Shown: positions 46,233 through 57,575 of the stretch, piece by piece | Position numbering within the stretch: the first letter of the stretch is position 1 | Layout of the letters: each line of letters begins with the position of its first letter | DNA from: Labyrinthula sp. Ha | Taxonomy: Eukaryota > Sar > Bigyra > Labyrinthulida > Labyrinthulaceae | NCBI GenBank assembly: GCA_015227615.1 | Contig: JAALGZ010000059.1 | Location: forward strand, 62,001-126,000 | Direction of reading: 5' to 3' | Length of the DNA: 64,000 bases | The notes under the pieces: model-generated | Told to the model about the DNA's origin: nothing | The model's database searches: none | Seen by the model: the letters and a program-made list of their open reading frames with translations, nothing else | Translations under genes and position numbers: made by a program

Positions 46233-47673
46233 AATTTTTAGTTACTTTCGTAAAGTAGTGTTGTAGTAAGTCTTTGGTTTTCTAGAGAAATTCTCAGTTA
46301 GTTAGTTGCTCTGTCCTAAACAGCCAATTGTACTGAATACTACAAGTTACTCACTAGCAACCACAACAAAAACCATCCAAGCATATATCTTTCGGAGGAA
46401 GAAGAAATATATCTGATAAAAGAATTGACAAGCAATAGTATATGTAACACCAATTATCTAAACAAAATTCACTCATTTCCCCTCTTATTTTCTTTTTTTT
46501 TGTTATTGTCTTTTTTTTACTCTTACGTGAAAGGATGTTGAGTGGTAATTCAGAATTTGTTGCGACTTTTTGCATCAAACTTTGAGCTCAAACTTCTGAA
46601 ACTTTTCTTCTTAAACTTCTGATATTTACTGTTTAACTGGACGAAAAAAAATCTAGAGTATGTCATCTTCACTCAACTGTTTTGTATTTTTATAAAGCTT
46701 GACCTCAATACACTTACATGTTCTAGAAATAATCTTTCTTCTATTTGCTGGACTTCCTATTTCTGCAACCAAATTTCTTGTGTTTTTTTGAGATGCGGCG
46801 CACCGTCCTCATGTTCAAGCAATTTTTCTAACAGTTTCTTTTCGGTAATTCCCATCCGTACCCTTCCACAATGCTGGGTTCACCAGATATCAATCCATCC
46901 TTCCCAACTCTTTAGCCCAGTCAACAAGGGAGCTGAGTCAGAGTTCTTCAAACTTCCTCGGTGACGAAGGAGCTAAACTATTCATGACCAGGAGGCTCTG
47001 TTGATCGCGTGACAATAAAACCCGGTATTATAAGGAAAGAGGAATTCATGGATTTATTTTGCGCACCATCTTTATACCACAGCAGGAGGCCGGATGTATT
47101 CCATTAGATCCTGAACTTTTCTTCATCGAAAGAAAGAAAGCTGTAGTTATTTGGACAAGGATTGGAACGCACGAATATCATGGTTGAGAATGGGATTGGA
47201 AGTATATGAGTCTGGAACTTTAGGATAAGGTAGTGTAGCTCCAGCCCCGCCTTGTGTTATTGATAGTTCTTAACTTCGTTTCTCAGTGAACTGGTTGGAG
47301 GAGTTTGGGGACTTGAGTGCATGTCCGCCTAACAAAGTTTTGTGGAAGCAGGAAAAGAATACTGCCTGCTGAAAACCTGGTGTAGGAGTTATAGAAAGAG
47401 AGAAAACGTACGAGTCTGTGGGAAAAGAAGATATGAAGAAGAAAACAAGCGGCGAACAGGATAGAAACCACAGAAAGTTGGCCTGGTAGATAAACTCTTC
47501 GGAAAAGAGAAAATGAGAAGTGATAACAAGTTTGATGGATATACAGGGCAGACTTAAGGGAAGCATGAAGACTAAGAGCTATATTCTTACGCCGTCTAGT
47601 TAAGTAGTTAAGTCAGAAGAATCAAGGAATTATTTACAACTTTGATCACTTAGCAACATCCTACTACGTTAGG
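46233..47673. other. no gene seen; patch of higher GC
   Basis: From about 46.75 to 47.6 kb the base composition is clearly less AT-rich than the surroundings, yet no frame with family motifs survives. It lies between the ROCO remnant and the bacterial-type ATPase gene and may be decayed transferred DNA. Confidence 0.4.
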
Positions 47674-49791
47674 TTAATAGAAGCTGTCCAAAAAATCACT
47701 ACTGACATTAAACATATTTTCATTTCCCAATACATCTATTCCAAAAATATCTTTCTCATTGAACATATATGAGGCACATAAAAGTTCTATGGATCTTTTT
47801 TCAGGTTTTACTTCTTTTCTCTCTACATTTATAGCAACAAATATTTTGTTCCTAGTATTTAATAAATTTCCATAACTTATTGCTTGTTTTATAGCGTCTT
47901 TCATGTGTCCATCGTCAGTAGTTGGTACTGATACACATTTTACTTCTATTATTATACCTACATCACCCTTGGCAAGTTTTATATCAGCTCTACCTTTTTT
48001 ACCTGAATCTAGTTTACTAGTATAAATTTCACTGCCAAATGTGGAATGTTGCGTTTGCAATGCTATATAATTTAATAATGAATGTACTACATCTTCATTA
48101 GCAAACACACCCTCATTATTGTGATCATCAACTAGTTTAACTCCTTTGATCATTTCTTTAAATTGGTTATAGAAGTTTTTGAAGAGTACTCTAATATTAT
48201 TTTGATTATACTCTTTTGTATCAATTATACTCTGCAAGATGTCAATTAAGGTCTCAAGTTTTTTAGAATCTATGCTGTAAATGTCTTGATAGTAGTCTAT
48301 TATTTTTTTTCTCATTTCATACTTAATTTCCATATTAGGTAACTCATAGCAATCTTTCTTTTTGCCATCTATTGTTAAATATCCACCTATAAATAGGTAA
48401 GAAAATAATAAGTTTAAGCCAACTGAATTGATTTCTTTATTACCACCGATTATATTCTTAAGAATTTCAAAGTCAGATACCGAAAAGTCATCTTTTCTTT
48501 CTAAGTAAATGCTCTCACCATTTACCAGCCTTTCCATTTGTTCTCTAACCTCTGGGTTGCCAAATAAGACATCGATAAAATTTATACTTCCGCTTTTTTC
48601 CCAATAAGACTTAAACTCAGTAAACTCACCTTCTCTTAAATAACTAACGATTGACCAGATATTATATTTACCAACTATTTCCTTTAAATGCACTTCTTTA
48701 TTTTGTGGACAATATCTCTTAACTTTATATCCATTGTACCAAAGTTTAGCCTTGTCCCCAAGTTCTTTAGGTACTTCAAAATGCTCAAAGAATAAATCAA
48801 CGTCAGTTTGATCAAGGCCATAATGTTGCGCATATTTAGCACTAGTAAAATTAATTTTACCAAGATCGTTTAGTCCAGATAGCATACCGCTTTGCGAGAT
48901 ATACTGAACTCCTGTTAGTACTCCCTTTTCTAAGTAAGAATTACTCTTTAGAGCAGTCTCATAGATACCTGAAAACAACTTGATTGTTTTGTCAAGATTA
49001 TCTTTATCAAACTCCCTATATGCGATATTAGCTACAGCATCATATTCATCTATCAATATCCAAACTTTCTTATCGTAATGACAAAAGAGCATTTCACTTA
49101 AAACTTTTAAACCCCTTGTTATTTGCACATCTTCATTTTCCTCTATATATTTCCTTATTAATTTACGCTGTTTTGGTTTGAGTTTAGTACTATTTTGGAG
49201 ATATGAATGTTGGCTAAAGATTTCACTCAAATCTGTTCTAATCAATCCTTTGATGGAATTATAGTCTCCAGCTTTACAGTTTTTGAAATCAGCATGTATG
49301 ACTGGATACGTTCCTTGTATAGTTAAGGAATCAGTTACCCCAAATAGTTTTGTTTTCGCTATATTTAAAGGAAAGATTTCTCTTTTTCCACGAATACCAG
49401 CATCAATTTGACCACCGGCAAACAGCTTATAATTATCACTCTCTTTTTCACTTATTGGCTCACCCTTACTGTCAACTTGTATTTCTAGAAATCTCTTCAG
49501 CATATCAAGATTTATAGTTTTTCCCCAACGTCGTGGCATTGATATTAATAATGTTTTACAGTAATCCTCTATAATATCTTTTATAAACAGACTTTTGTCA
49601 GCAAATATTGTACTTTGCACTACTAAATCCTTAAAATCACCACCCAGCAAGAAGTGAGGTTGAAATTTTGGTCCCCTTTCAGTTCCAGAAACTTTATCAG
49701 TATATTCCTTTAACAAGCGAGACGAAGCTTGCCCAGTGCCCCGAACTATTCTCTTTTTCGGAATTTGGTAAGCTTTAAATGCTTTTTTCAT
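47674..49791 (-). CDS. AAA-ATPase-like / PD-(D/E)XK nuclease protein of bacterial type
   Basis: This is an uninterrupted 705-residue frame from ATG to TAA. Residues 42-340 match the AAA-ATPase_like family (Pfam PF09820, formerly DUF1703): FADKSLFI, a Walker A variant MPRRWGKT (85-92) and Walker B VWILIDEYD (243-251). LTGVQYISQSGMLSGLND follows near 292-309, and WYNGY at 351-355. The C-terminal 130 residues match PDDEXK_9 (PF08011): GRADIKL (600-606), IIIEVKC (613-619, Glu616 and Lys618) and AIKQAISYG (633-641). The likely chemistry is ATP-dependent DNA binding or cleavage; the true role is unknown. These proteins abound in intracellular bacteria such as Rickettsiales and Bacteroidetes symbionts, so transfer is the simplest origin (inference). 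The frame is intact while both flanks are decayed. Its start lies 55 bp from the 3' LTR of the gypsy element. Confidence 0.9.
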   Translation of the reverse strand: MKKAFKAYQIPKKRIVRGTGQASSRLLKEYTDKVSGTERGPKFQPHFLLGGDFKDLVVQSTIFADKSLFIKDIIEDYCKTLLISMPRRWGKTINLDMLKRFLEIQVDSKGEPISEKESDNYKLFAGGQIDAGIRGKREIFPLNIAKTKLFGVTDSLTIQGTYPVIHADFKNCKAGDYNSIKGLIRTDLSEIFSQHSYLQNSTKLKPKQRKLIRKYIEENEDVQITRGLKVLSEMLFCHYDKKVWILIDEYDAVANIAYREFDKDNLDKTIKLFSGIYETALKSNSYLEKGVLTGVQYISQSGMLSGLNDLGKINFTSAKYAQHYGLDQTDVDLFFEHFEVPKELGDKAKLWYNGYKVKRYCPQNKEVHLKEIVGKYNIWSIVSYLREGEFTEFKSYWEKSGSINFIDVLFGNPEVREQMERLVNGESIYLERKDDFSVSDFEILKNIIGGNKEINSVGLNLLFSYLFIGGYLTIDGKKKDCYELPNMEIKYEMRKKIIDYYQDIYSIDSKKLETLIDILQSIIDTKEYNQNNIRVLFKNFYNQFKEMIKGVKLVDDHNNEGVFANEDVVHSLLNYIALQTQHSTFGSEIYTSKLDSGKKGRADIKLAKGDVGIIIEVKCVSVPTTDDGHMKDAIKQAISYGNLLNTRNKIFVAINVERKEVKPEKRSIELLCASYMFNEKDIFGIDVLGNENMFNVSSDFLDSFY

Positions 49792-49845
49792 TATTTCCTT
49801 TTTTTGCTTTGTCCCTAATCTTTCTCCAGTATTCGGTTATTATAA

Positions 49846-50122
49846 AAAAAAATCAGCAGTAAATATGATCTCGGCTCCTTCTACTGCGCATAAAACAAGG
49901 GAAACTTGCTTTCAATTCAAATTCAGAATTTATTCACAAGTTCTTTGTTCTTAATTCGTACAACGGTCGCATTTTAAGATTCCTTTTTTTTTGCGTCCCT
50001 ACTTTTACAATATAGCATTACCCCAATGTATTTTTAATTATAAGGTACCCATTGAAATGAGCACTTTGCTAATCCCAGGTCACTATTTCAGTTCAGTTCA
50101 AATATAGAAATTTATCCACAAG
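49846..50122 (-). repeat. 3' LTR of the minus-strand gypsy element
   Basis: About 280 bp, aligning throughout with 56957-57234. Shared strings include CAGTAAATAT, TCGTACAACGGTCGCATTTT and CAATATAGCATTACCCC. Only this part of the LTR is clearly shared. Confidence 0.8.
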
Positions 50123-50269
50123 ATTGCCTCTTAACAAAGTCTCATTTTCATTCTTATCTCAGTCTTCCTTTCTCCCTATCATCTCCAATCTCACCACAAA
50201 CACTTTCCCCAACGTAAAAAACCCACGATATTTCACTTGCACAGCAAATAATCCTAACACCAACTCTCC

Positions 50270-50480
50270 AGTTCCAAGTTAAACAAATTTCATTTTTCAA
50301 ATTCCAAGTTTAACATAAATCCTCAAACTCCATATTCAAACACAAATCCTTAAGTTCCAAACTTCAACACAATTTTTCAAAGTTCCAAGTTCAATACAAA
50401 TTTTCAAGGAGCAAATTCAATACAAATTTTGAAGGTCCAAGTTCAATATAAACTCTCAAGCTCCAAGTTCAAAATTCCAA
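50270..50480. repeat. degenerate tandem repeats of about 30 bp
   Basis: The motif TTCCAAGTTCAATACAAATTTTC and variants are repeated about six to seven times, just inside the 3' LTR of the gypsy element. It looks like a minisatellite in the element's untranslated region. Confidence 0.75.
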
Positions 50481-50542
50481 ATCAAATCAAATCAACTTTC
50501 AATTCTATCTCAATTTATCACATCATGCTTATTTCAAGTACA

Positions 50543-51370
50543 TTATAATTCATCTCCTACTGACATCCATCCTTTCCGCAAAATGTTTTTCCTGCACAAC
50601 AGAACTAAATATTGTACCTTGGCATTGAAACACCCCTCAATCAGCTCATATATTTCTTTAGGCTTTCTAAAAGTCCATGTACTAGGAGCCATTAAAATTT
50701 CTTTACCAAAGTTACCTTTCTCCAAATTCACGGGTAACTCACCTTTTTCACATATGAACAACTCTTTTATACCCTGCAATGCCATATTTGCTAACGTATA
50801 ACGCACTTTCCCATTACGCTTAGTCTTCGTCCATAGCACATGATTTATATATTTCAACCGCCATTTCTCCAAACATTGGAATATGATGTCTCTCTTGCCC
50901 CAAAATGTCCAAATAAAAATCAACGTGTTCCTTGCTGCCCTATAAAAATTCAACTCTAAGAATTTTCTATCTTCCACTTGATTGACGTTATCCGCCGGAC
51001 ACCTTATAGAATTCCCTTTACAAAACTAATGTGGGGGATCTAGCATAATTACATCAAAAGCTGCCCCTTTGTAATCATTCAATAATTCAAACATATCCCT
51101 CTTAATGCTCACCGAATCTGCAGATATTGTGCACCTATAAACTCTTACCCTTCTTGTTTCCAAAATGATTGCATTATTACAAACCCCACCTCCAATTTTT
51201 ATTCCAGGTACTCGACATGTCATATTTTCCATTACTATCTGTCCCATCCTTATCAATTCGTATATTCTATGAAGTTTCTCCATATCCTCCGTTATCAAGC
51301 TGCTCTGTTTCATCTGATCGAGAACTCGCGTTCTCAACATCTCTAGCTCCACAATAGAATCACTAATCAA
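50543..51370 (-). mobile_element. MT-A70 (METTL3/14/4)-like adenine methyltransferase region inside the gypsy element
   Basis: This region is on the same strand as the element's pol and lies downstream of integrase. Readable blocks follow the MT-A70 order: FDVIMLDPP (catalytic DPP motif area), NTLIFIWTF, LEKWRLKYINHVLWTKTKRN (family LxxWGFkyvxxxxWxKt), LFICEKGELPVNLEKGNFGK, RKPKEIYELIEGC and RKGWMSVGDEL. The family transfers methyl from S-adenosyl-methionine to N6 of adenine in RNA or DNA. The region is broken like the rest of the element and is treated as a fossil. It could be a cargo gene of this gypsy lineage or a host gene that was captured or inserted there. Confidence 0.75.
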
Positions 51371-54300
51371 TTAAGGGTATATTCTACACTTCTCTTTCTT
51401 TTTTTAACACTTTCGCCATCATCCTTAATCTCGCTTTCATATGATCCAAATTGTTCCAATCATGAACTACTACTGGCACATTCAAATTTATTTTGCTACT
51501 CAAACTCTCATGCATACCAAAAAATTTTCATGGCGTTCACCACTTTTGCAAATCCAATTCCACAGTATTGCTAATTCTCCTTTCTATTCTATATTCCTCT
51601 CCCAACCATTTATTGTTTTTCTTTCCAACAACACCCAAATTCAACCGAATATAAGTATAGTCACCAATAGCTTGCATGTTTATCCATGATTGAAGCTTAT
51701 TATATGTCTGTTGGTGATTGTGCTGAGGCATATACTTTAAAATCATTTTGTAATTAGCAAATCTAAAGTGCATCACCAAATTTTTCAGCAATAGCGCCTG
51801 ATATATATTCCAACCAACTTCTACCAGCTTGCCATCCAAGTCATACTCGACTCGTGAAAAGTTCATTTTCTATACCTCAAACGCAACATATTTACTTTTT
51901 ACCTTGCCCATCCATTAGGATATGCCACTTTCAAATATCTCTTAGCTTCATTCGTCTTCTAAATCTTTTCTTTTGCCAAATACTTTATCACCAGCTTAGG
52001 TAGATCTTCAATCATGATGCTAAGCAGTTGCCATGTCCAATCCGTCTCATTTCTAAAACCTCTCGAATCCACTTGCAACAAAAAACCTCTTGTTTCTTCT
52101 TTTATACCACGGATCCTTTGCACTTCCAATTTTCCGCTATCATTTGAAAACGGTACCTTCGTTCTAGGATTTTGAAGGAGCTCACTTGGAGCAAAAAAAA
52201 AAGATAAGACAAGGAGGATGTACCTCCATAGTTTGACCCATAATTTTTGCATCTTTGTAAAGATGCTCATTCAGCTGCCTTTTTACAATATATAGTCCAA
52301 CCCACTGAGGCCTCAACTTTTTGTGTTTGACTGCCTTGCTTACCAATACAAACTCTCCACTGAAACATAACGGTGTAAACTTAAATCGCTTATTATATAA
52401 TGCGTTTTGATACTCTATAGCTCGCTGCAAAAACTCAATACCTTCTCTAGATACTTGAGAATATTCTTCTGAATCCTCTTCATCGGCTCCTCTAACGTTT
52501 CTTCTTAGTTTTTCTTCAAATCCAAAACTCCCGTTCTTCCCAACACATCTTTCCGAGGTATTTTCCTAAGAATATTTGAAACGATGATAAATTCTCTCTA
52601 GACCTCATGGACACAGAGTTTAAATAATATTGCACCTTATCCAGTAGCATAAGCCAATTCTCTGTGGTCAGCGACAAATCCGATATAAACATCCGAAAAT
52701 GTTTTAAGGTTTGCCTGTTCTACACTTCAGCTGCACTATTGGAAAACGTCGCGTAGGAACATGAAAACTACTGTGATCCTCCACTTTTCTTGACAAATTC
52801 AGTAACCACCCGGTTTAAAAAATGTTACCTCTTATCTGAATTCAAAACAAAATCACCAGCTGGTTCGTAGTGAGAATGAAGAATTCACAAAGGTGTAACT
52901 ACCTTGCTCGTCTTGGCCTTCTTACATCTATTCAGCATCGTTAACATCGACAATGAGTCAATAATCGTCAAAAATATATTCCTCTCTCCTACTAAGATAC
53001 AAAAAATCACTCAATATATAATCTCTACAACTTCTTTCTAAGCTCGTTATATCGAACGGTCTTGTCATTATCTTTGTAGGCCACTGGCCATGAACACATT
53101 GTCTTCTAAATCTAATCCATCCATCCATGAGAAGACCAGCCAATTTCTTGTCTAAAGGTACATGCTCCTTCTAAATTGCTCTTTTTTCAAGCTCAGCAGC
53201 TCCAGTGTTAAAACACAAATGCGTATGCATCAATATCGAGGGTATCAGCGACGGGGTTCCCACCAGTTTCCTTCACGCTTCTGCAACCCTATTATTATCC
53301 CACCCAAGTCCCTTATTTGTAGCCCTAACAGATAGCCTTCATCCATCTCAGGCTAAATTTCCGCGCAATTCGGACTTTGACAACTCAAATGTATCTTATC
53401 TATCTCTCTCAAAAAATTATCTATACATTTGACATCTTCCATCGACATCTCTAAAGCATACATATTAAGCAACTCTTATTTGTCTCTTGTACTTTCCGGA
53501 TATATCAGTCTATTTAACGCGTCAGCCGCCACATTATAATCTTCATCAGTGTGATGGGCCTCCAGCTGTAAATCCTGGAAAATTACGCTCCAGTGACACA
53601 ACCTCTCCGATTAAGCCTTTTTCTTATATAGGTTAGGATTCAATACATGCACCAGGACTCGGCAATCTGTAAACAAAGTTTTCTTTACCGAGTTTCTTTT
53701 TAGATAGTAATCATACTTCCGAGATGTTGCAATCACTGGGAACAACTCCTTTGAGTAAATGTGCCAATACAGCGTTGAGCCCCAAAAGTTAACACTAGAT
53801 ATTAATATTACTTTAAACTGCTTTTTCAGAACTTGTTTCACATCAATTTCTTCCTTCATTTGACATGTAAAGTAAGCCCAATGTTTCTTTGACGCGTCCA
53901 CAAATAAAATGACATCCAACTTCGCATCAAAATATGCCAATGTTGCCGTGAACAACTCTTTCAGCTTCTCTACCGACACCCTTTACGCCGTATTGATCTC
54001 TTTTGTCCAAATGATGAGTTTTTTTCTTTCTCTCCAGTACCTTTATCTTCTCCACTATTAAATAATTTTCTGTAAGCGTAAACCTCAACCACGCAAAATG
54101 TGGCAAAATTTCTGTGATTAAGTTCCCAATAAAAATAAACTGTGTTACTTCATGCACATATTTTGGTTTTCTTCTCCCCAAAAGGTCAGCCACATACTTC
54201 TTATCCAATCTGTGACCTTTATCCGTTAGTAAATTTCCGCAAAAAGTAGTTTTCTTCTTTAGAAAATCACATTTAGATATATTTAATCTTAATCGCCTCC

Positions 54301-56956
54301 ACATTACTTACTTCAGAAACTTCTCTGTAACCGCACAAAATTTATTAATCATTGCTCTCCATAAAATATTATCATTCTTTTATTGTAGAGTATTTTTGCA
54401 AAGCAGTTTCTCCGGTTCTAACATTTCTCTTATTATTCTTTTCGAAAACAAAGAAGATGTATTACATCATCCCGGAACCCCCTCTCCCCCTAAAACTATA
54501 GCACAAAATCCACGGCGTTCAGCAAGTGAAAAAAAAAGTTGAAAGTCCTCCTGCGTTGGTAAGTAGTCGAAGTCACTAAACAACTCATGCTGACCAAAAT
54601 ATATAGTCTCTTTAATTTTAGACAACTGGTTGTTAATATCTAGAAGCCTAGAGTCTACTTTCCTGGTGTAATGATTTAACGACCGGAAATCTACAACAAA
54701 ACAGTACTTCTTTGGTTCTAACTTGGACACAATTAAAGGCTGTATGGATATCGTCAGGTTCCGATTTGGCTTAATAATCCCGGCTTTCAGTATTTACTTC
54801 ATTCTGTTTCTAAGAAATTCTTCCTTCTCCGGTCCCATCGGTCTCGCTGTACATACAACCATTTCGTTCTCATTATTCACACTGCATTTAATATGTTTCA
54901 ACCTTAATATCAGAGTTGGGTTCCTGTCATCTCCAAATCCACGCGCGTTAATCATAATTATCCCTTTCAGTCAATCCAAATCCCCCACCGGAACTATATT
55001 TTTTTATATCTACTAGTTTCTCACTAATTACCTTTTTAGCCTCAAAACATCTTCCTCAATGGAAGTCTCCAAGTTTTACCCATTGTTCAACTCATCCTCC
55101 ATCACTTTATCTTCAAATGCTTTGAATATTATAGGCATTTTCCTTTCGCTGATGATTCCTACTCACTTTACATTCATTTCCCTAACCTTTATCCCCTTCT
55201 TCTTTTTTCCCCGGATTTTTTTCTCAGACCAATTTATCATAACCTTACTACCCACTTTTATTTCCACTGATCTTGCAATCATTACCTCACTCCTTTAAAA
55301 GTTGAAGTAGACTTAACCCATGTCTTCCCAACAAATCATTTCCTATGAGTAAATTTGCTCATTCTTCTAGTTCATTCAGTAATAGAACTTCCACCTCTCC
55401 AAAATCATACACCCTTTTCCCTTCAAAACGTATCTTTATCCTCACTATACCTGAATGTGTCACCCGATGCTTGACTCCATTTGCATCTTTGACTCTAATG
55501 GGTTCTCTCAGCCTCCTCAAACGACTGCAGTATTTTTCAAACCTGCTCCTCGCTGCGGCAGACATATCGGTATCAGAGTTCAAGCATCCACATACCACAA
55601 ACTGCTGAACACCCTTCCGCACTACAACATCATAAGTATTCTCCTTTTTTCCACATATCTCCCCTGATGCTATATCCACATTTAACAACGTCATATCTTG
55701 TTTATATCCTCGCATGACTTTCTTCCCTGCCATTGTTAATTTTCCATTTTCATTTGTCTGAACATTTTCAAAGGCAAGCTTCATTGTTTCTGGCTCCTCT
55801 ATTTCTTGCATCTCATTATCCACATCCGTTTTTTCATTCTCCACCTGCTGCATCTTCCGCCCTACACCCAGATATTTCCTCTGCGATTTTAATTTCAACT
55901 TCTCCTTATATCTTTTTAAACGCTTTGAAATTACATTTTCCGGCGGTCTAAAGAGTAATCTGGGATTTTGTTACCTTCCAGCAACAAAGTCTCTCTTCGC
56001 GTAGCAAGTATCTTCTTTGTGTTCATATCTATGGCAAAGTGAACACGAGTTTTGGTTTCCACTACCTCCATCTGCCCCACAATTATTAACATATTTAATA
56101 CTAAAACAGCTTACATCTTCTTACATTCCTTTTATCTAAACTCTTTTTCAGTTCTTTCTTAATAAATCTGCTCCCACTTATCCTGTTTCTTATCTATTTT
56201 TCATGCGGATTTCTCTTCCGCATCTTCTCCCTTACATGATATGGTGGTATGTAGCTTATTATATACTTCTCCAATTTTTTTAAAGTCTAAATTGCATAGT
56301 GAGAGTTTGATCGTCAACATATCTTGTCGTACCCAAATATAACCGGGTAACAGCCTAAATATAGATGAGCATATTTTCTTTTTCAAACGTGCACTTTCTT
56401 CCGGTAACAACTCAATGACTTCTCTAATTTTATTAAAAACTTATTTGAATGTGTTTTCTTTTAAAACTCCCAAGTTGAATACAACATTATCCAATATAAT
56501 CTGGTCAGGAGCTTTTAGCTCCTTCATTTTCTCTTCTTCCACTATATCCTGCAGATGCTTAATAAGCACATTGTTATACCTAGTCACATTGAATCTCTTC
56601 AAGTTTGTAGACAGCGTCATTTCTATCTTCAGGTTTTGGATTCACCTTCTTTCGCTGTACCGCATTCAAAAGTTTGTACTGAGAAATAAAAAACTTGCAA
56701 CTCTGCTTTGAAAAATCAGTTAATTTATCAATTTCTAAGTCCATACAACACTCTTCATCTCAACGGTTATTGCGACTTACATCCCTCAATACATTATCAA
56801 AATGTGTGGGCAAGGTATTAATCTGGTTTGGGTTAAGTGTAATAGTTCGTCCATTATCAGATCCAGTTCCAGTTCCTATATTATCGTTTGTAGTCGTGTT
56901 CTCATTGTTTCCCGATATTATTGTAATCCTGGGGAATATTGATCAATATTTAGTTA

Positions 56957-57234
56957 GTATAACAAATCCAGCAGTAAATATAATCTCGGTGCCTTCTACT
57001 GGGTATTAAATAATGGAAACTTTCTTTCAGTTCAAGTTCACACTTTATTCACAAGTTGTTAGTTCTTAATTCGTACAACGGTCGCATTTTAAGATTCTTT
57101 TTTTACATCCCTACTTTTACAATATAGCATTACCCCCAATATATTTTTAATTATAAGATACCCATATAAATTACCACTATGCTAATCATGATTCACTATT
57201 TTAGTTCAGTTCAAATATACCAATTTATCCACAA
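56957..57234 (-). repeat. 5' LTR of the minus-strand gypsy element
   Basis: This is the partner of 49846-50122. It directly abuts another LTR-type sequence (57255-57575), so the real LTR may be longer or two LTRs may be joined. Confidence 0.8.
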
Positions 57235-57254
57235 GAACAGGAGTGTTTGTAAAG

Positions 57255-57575
57255 TGAACATAAAGCAGAATTGAGTACGAGAGAATTAAGTAGAAAATAA
57301 ACAGTTCGAATAGAATTGAGTCCAAAGTAAAAATAGAAAGATAAAGTATAAGAATAGAAAATTAAGTTTAGTGAAATTAATTGTCGTAATATAAAAGTCT
57401 TCGTATGTAAAAATGCTCGTCCAGATATGAGTAGTACTGTAGTTTGAAAGAATCCGCCTTTTACAGCGATGTAAGTTACATCTTGTATTTGATTGGCAGA
57501 ATTTTAGTGAGAGTAGTCAATTATGGTGTTGTTCAAATTAAGACATTAATGATATTTTAATTTTGGGCACGAAGC
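57255..57575 (-). repeat. LTR-type sequence related to the 60.2 kb element, opposite orientation
   Basis: The reverse complement of this stretch aligns with 60232-60545, sharing CAATCAAAT, TTTTTACATACGAA, CTTATACTTTATCTTTCTAT and GAACTGTTTATTTTCTACTTAATT. It is either the U3 part of the minus-strand element or a separate LTR of the plus-strand family. Confidence 0.75.

Larger units (their letters stand above)
49846..57234 (-). mobile_element. old Ty3/gypsy LTR retrotransposon with an extra methyltransferase region
   Basis: Direct repeats at 49846-50122 and 56957-57234 bound about 7.4 kb on the minus strand. In coding order the parts are gag (about 56.0-56.7 kb, with a CSLCHRYEHKEDTC zinc knuckle near 56.0 kb), protease-like (about 55.3-55.9 kb), reverse transcriptase (about 54.4-54.8 kb, CFVVDFRSLN), RNase H (about 53.6-54.0 kb, ILFVDASKKHWAYF) and integrase (about 52.2-53.2 kb). 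This gives the gypsy order, with RT before integrase. Between integrase and the 3' LTR lie about 2 kb of further sequence including an MT-A70-like region. The LTR copies are about 85% identical by eye, so the element is old. It is broken, with perhaps ten or more breaks. Confidence 0.85.

Noticed and set aside
47150-47210. A short plus-strand stretch recalling the C-terminal end of RelE/YafQ-type toxins
   Set aside because: Only a few residues resemble the family and nothing upstream supports it. At most a fossil scrap.
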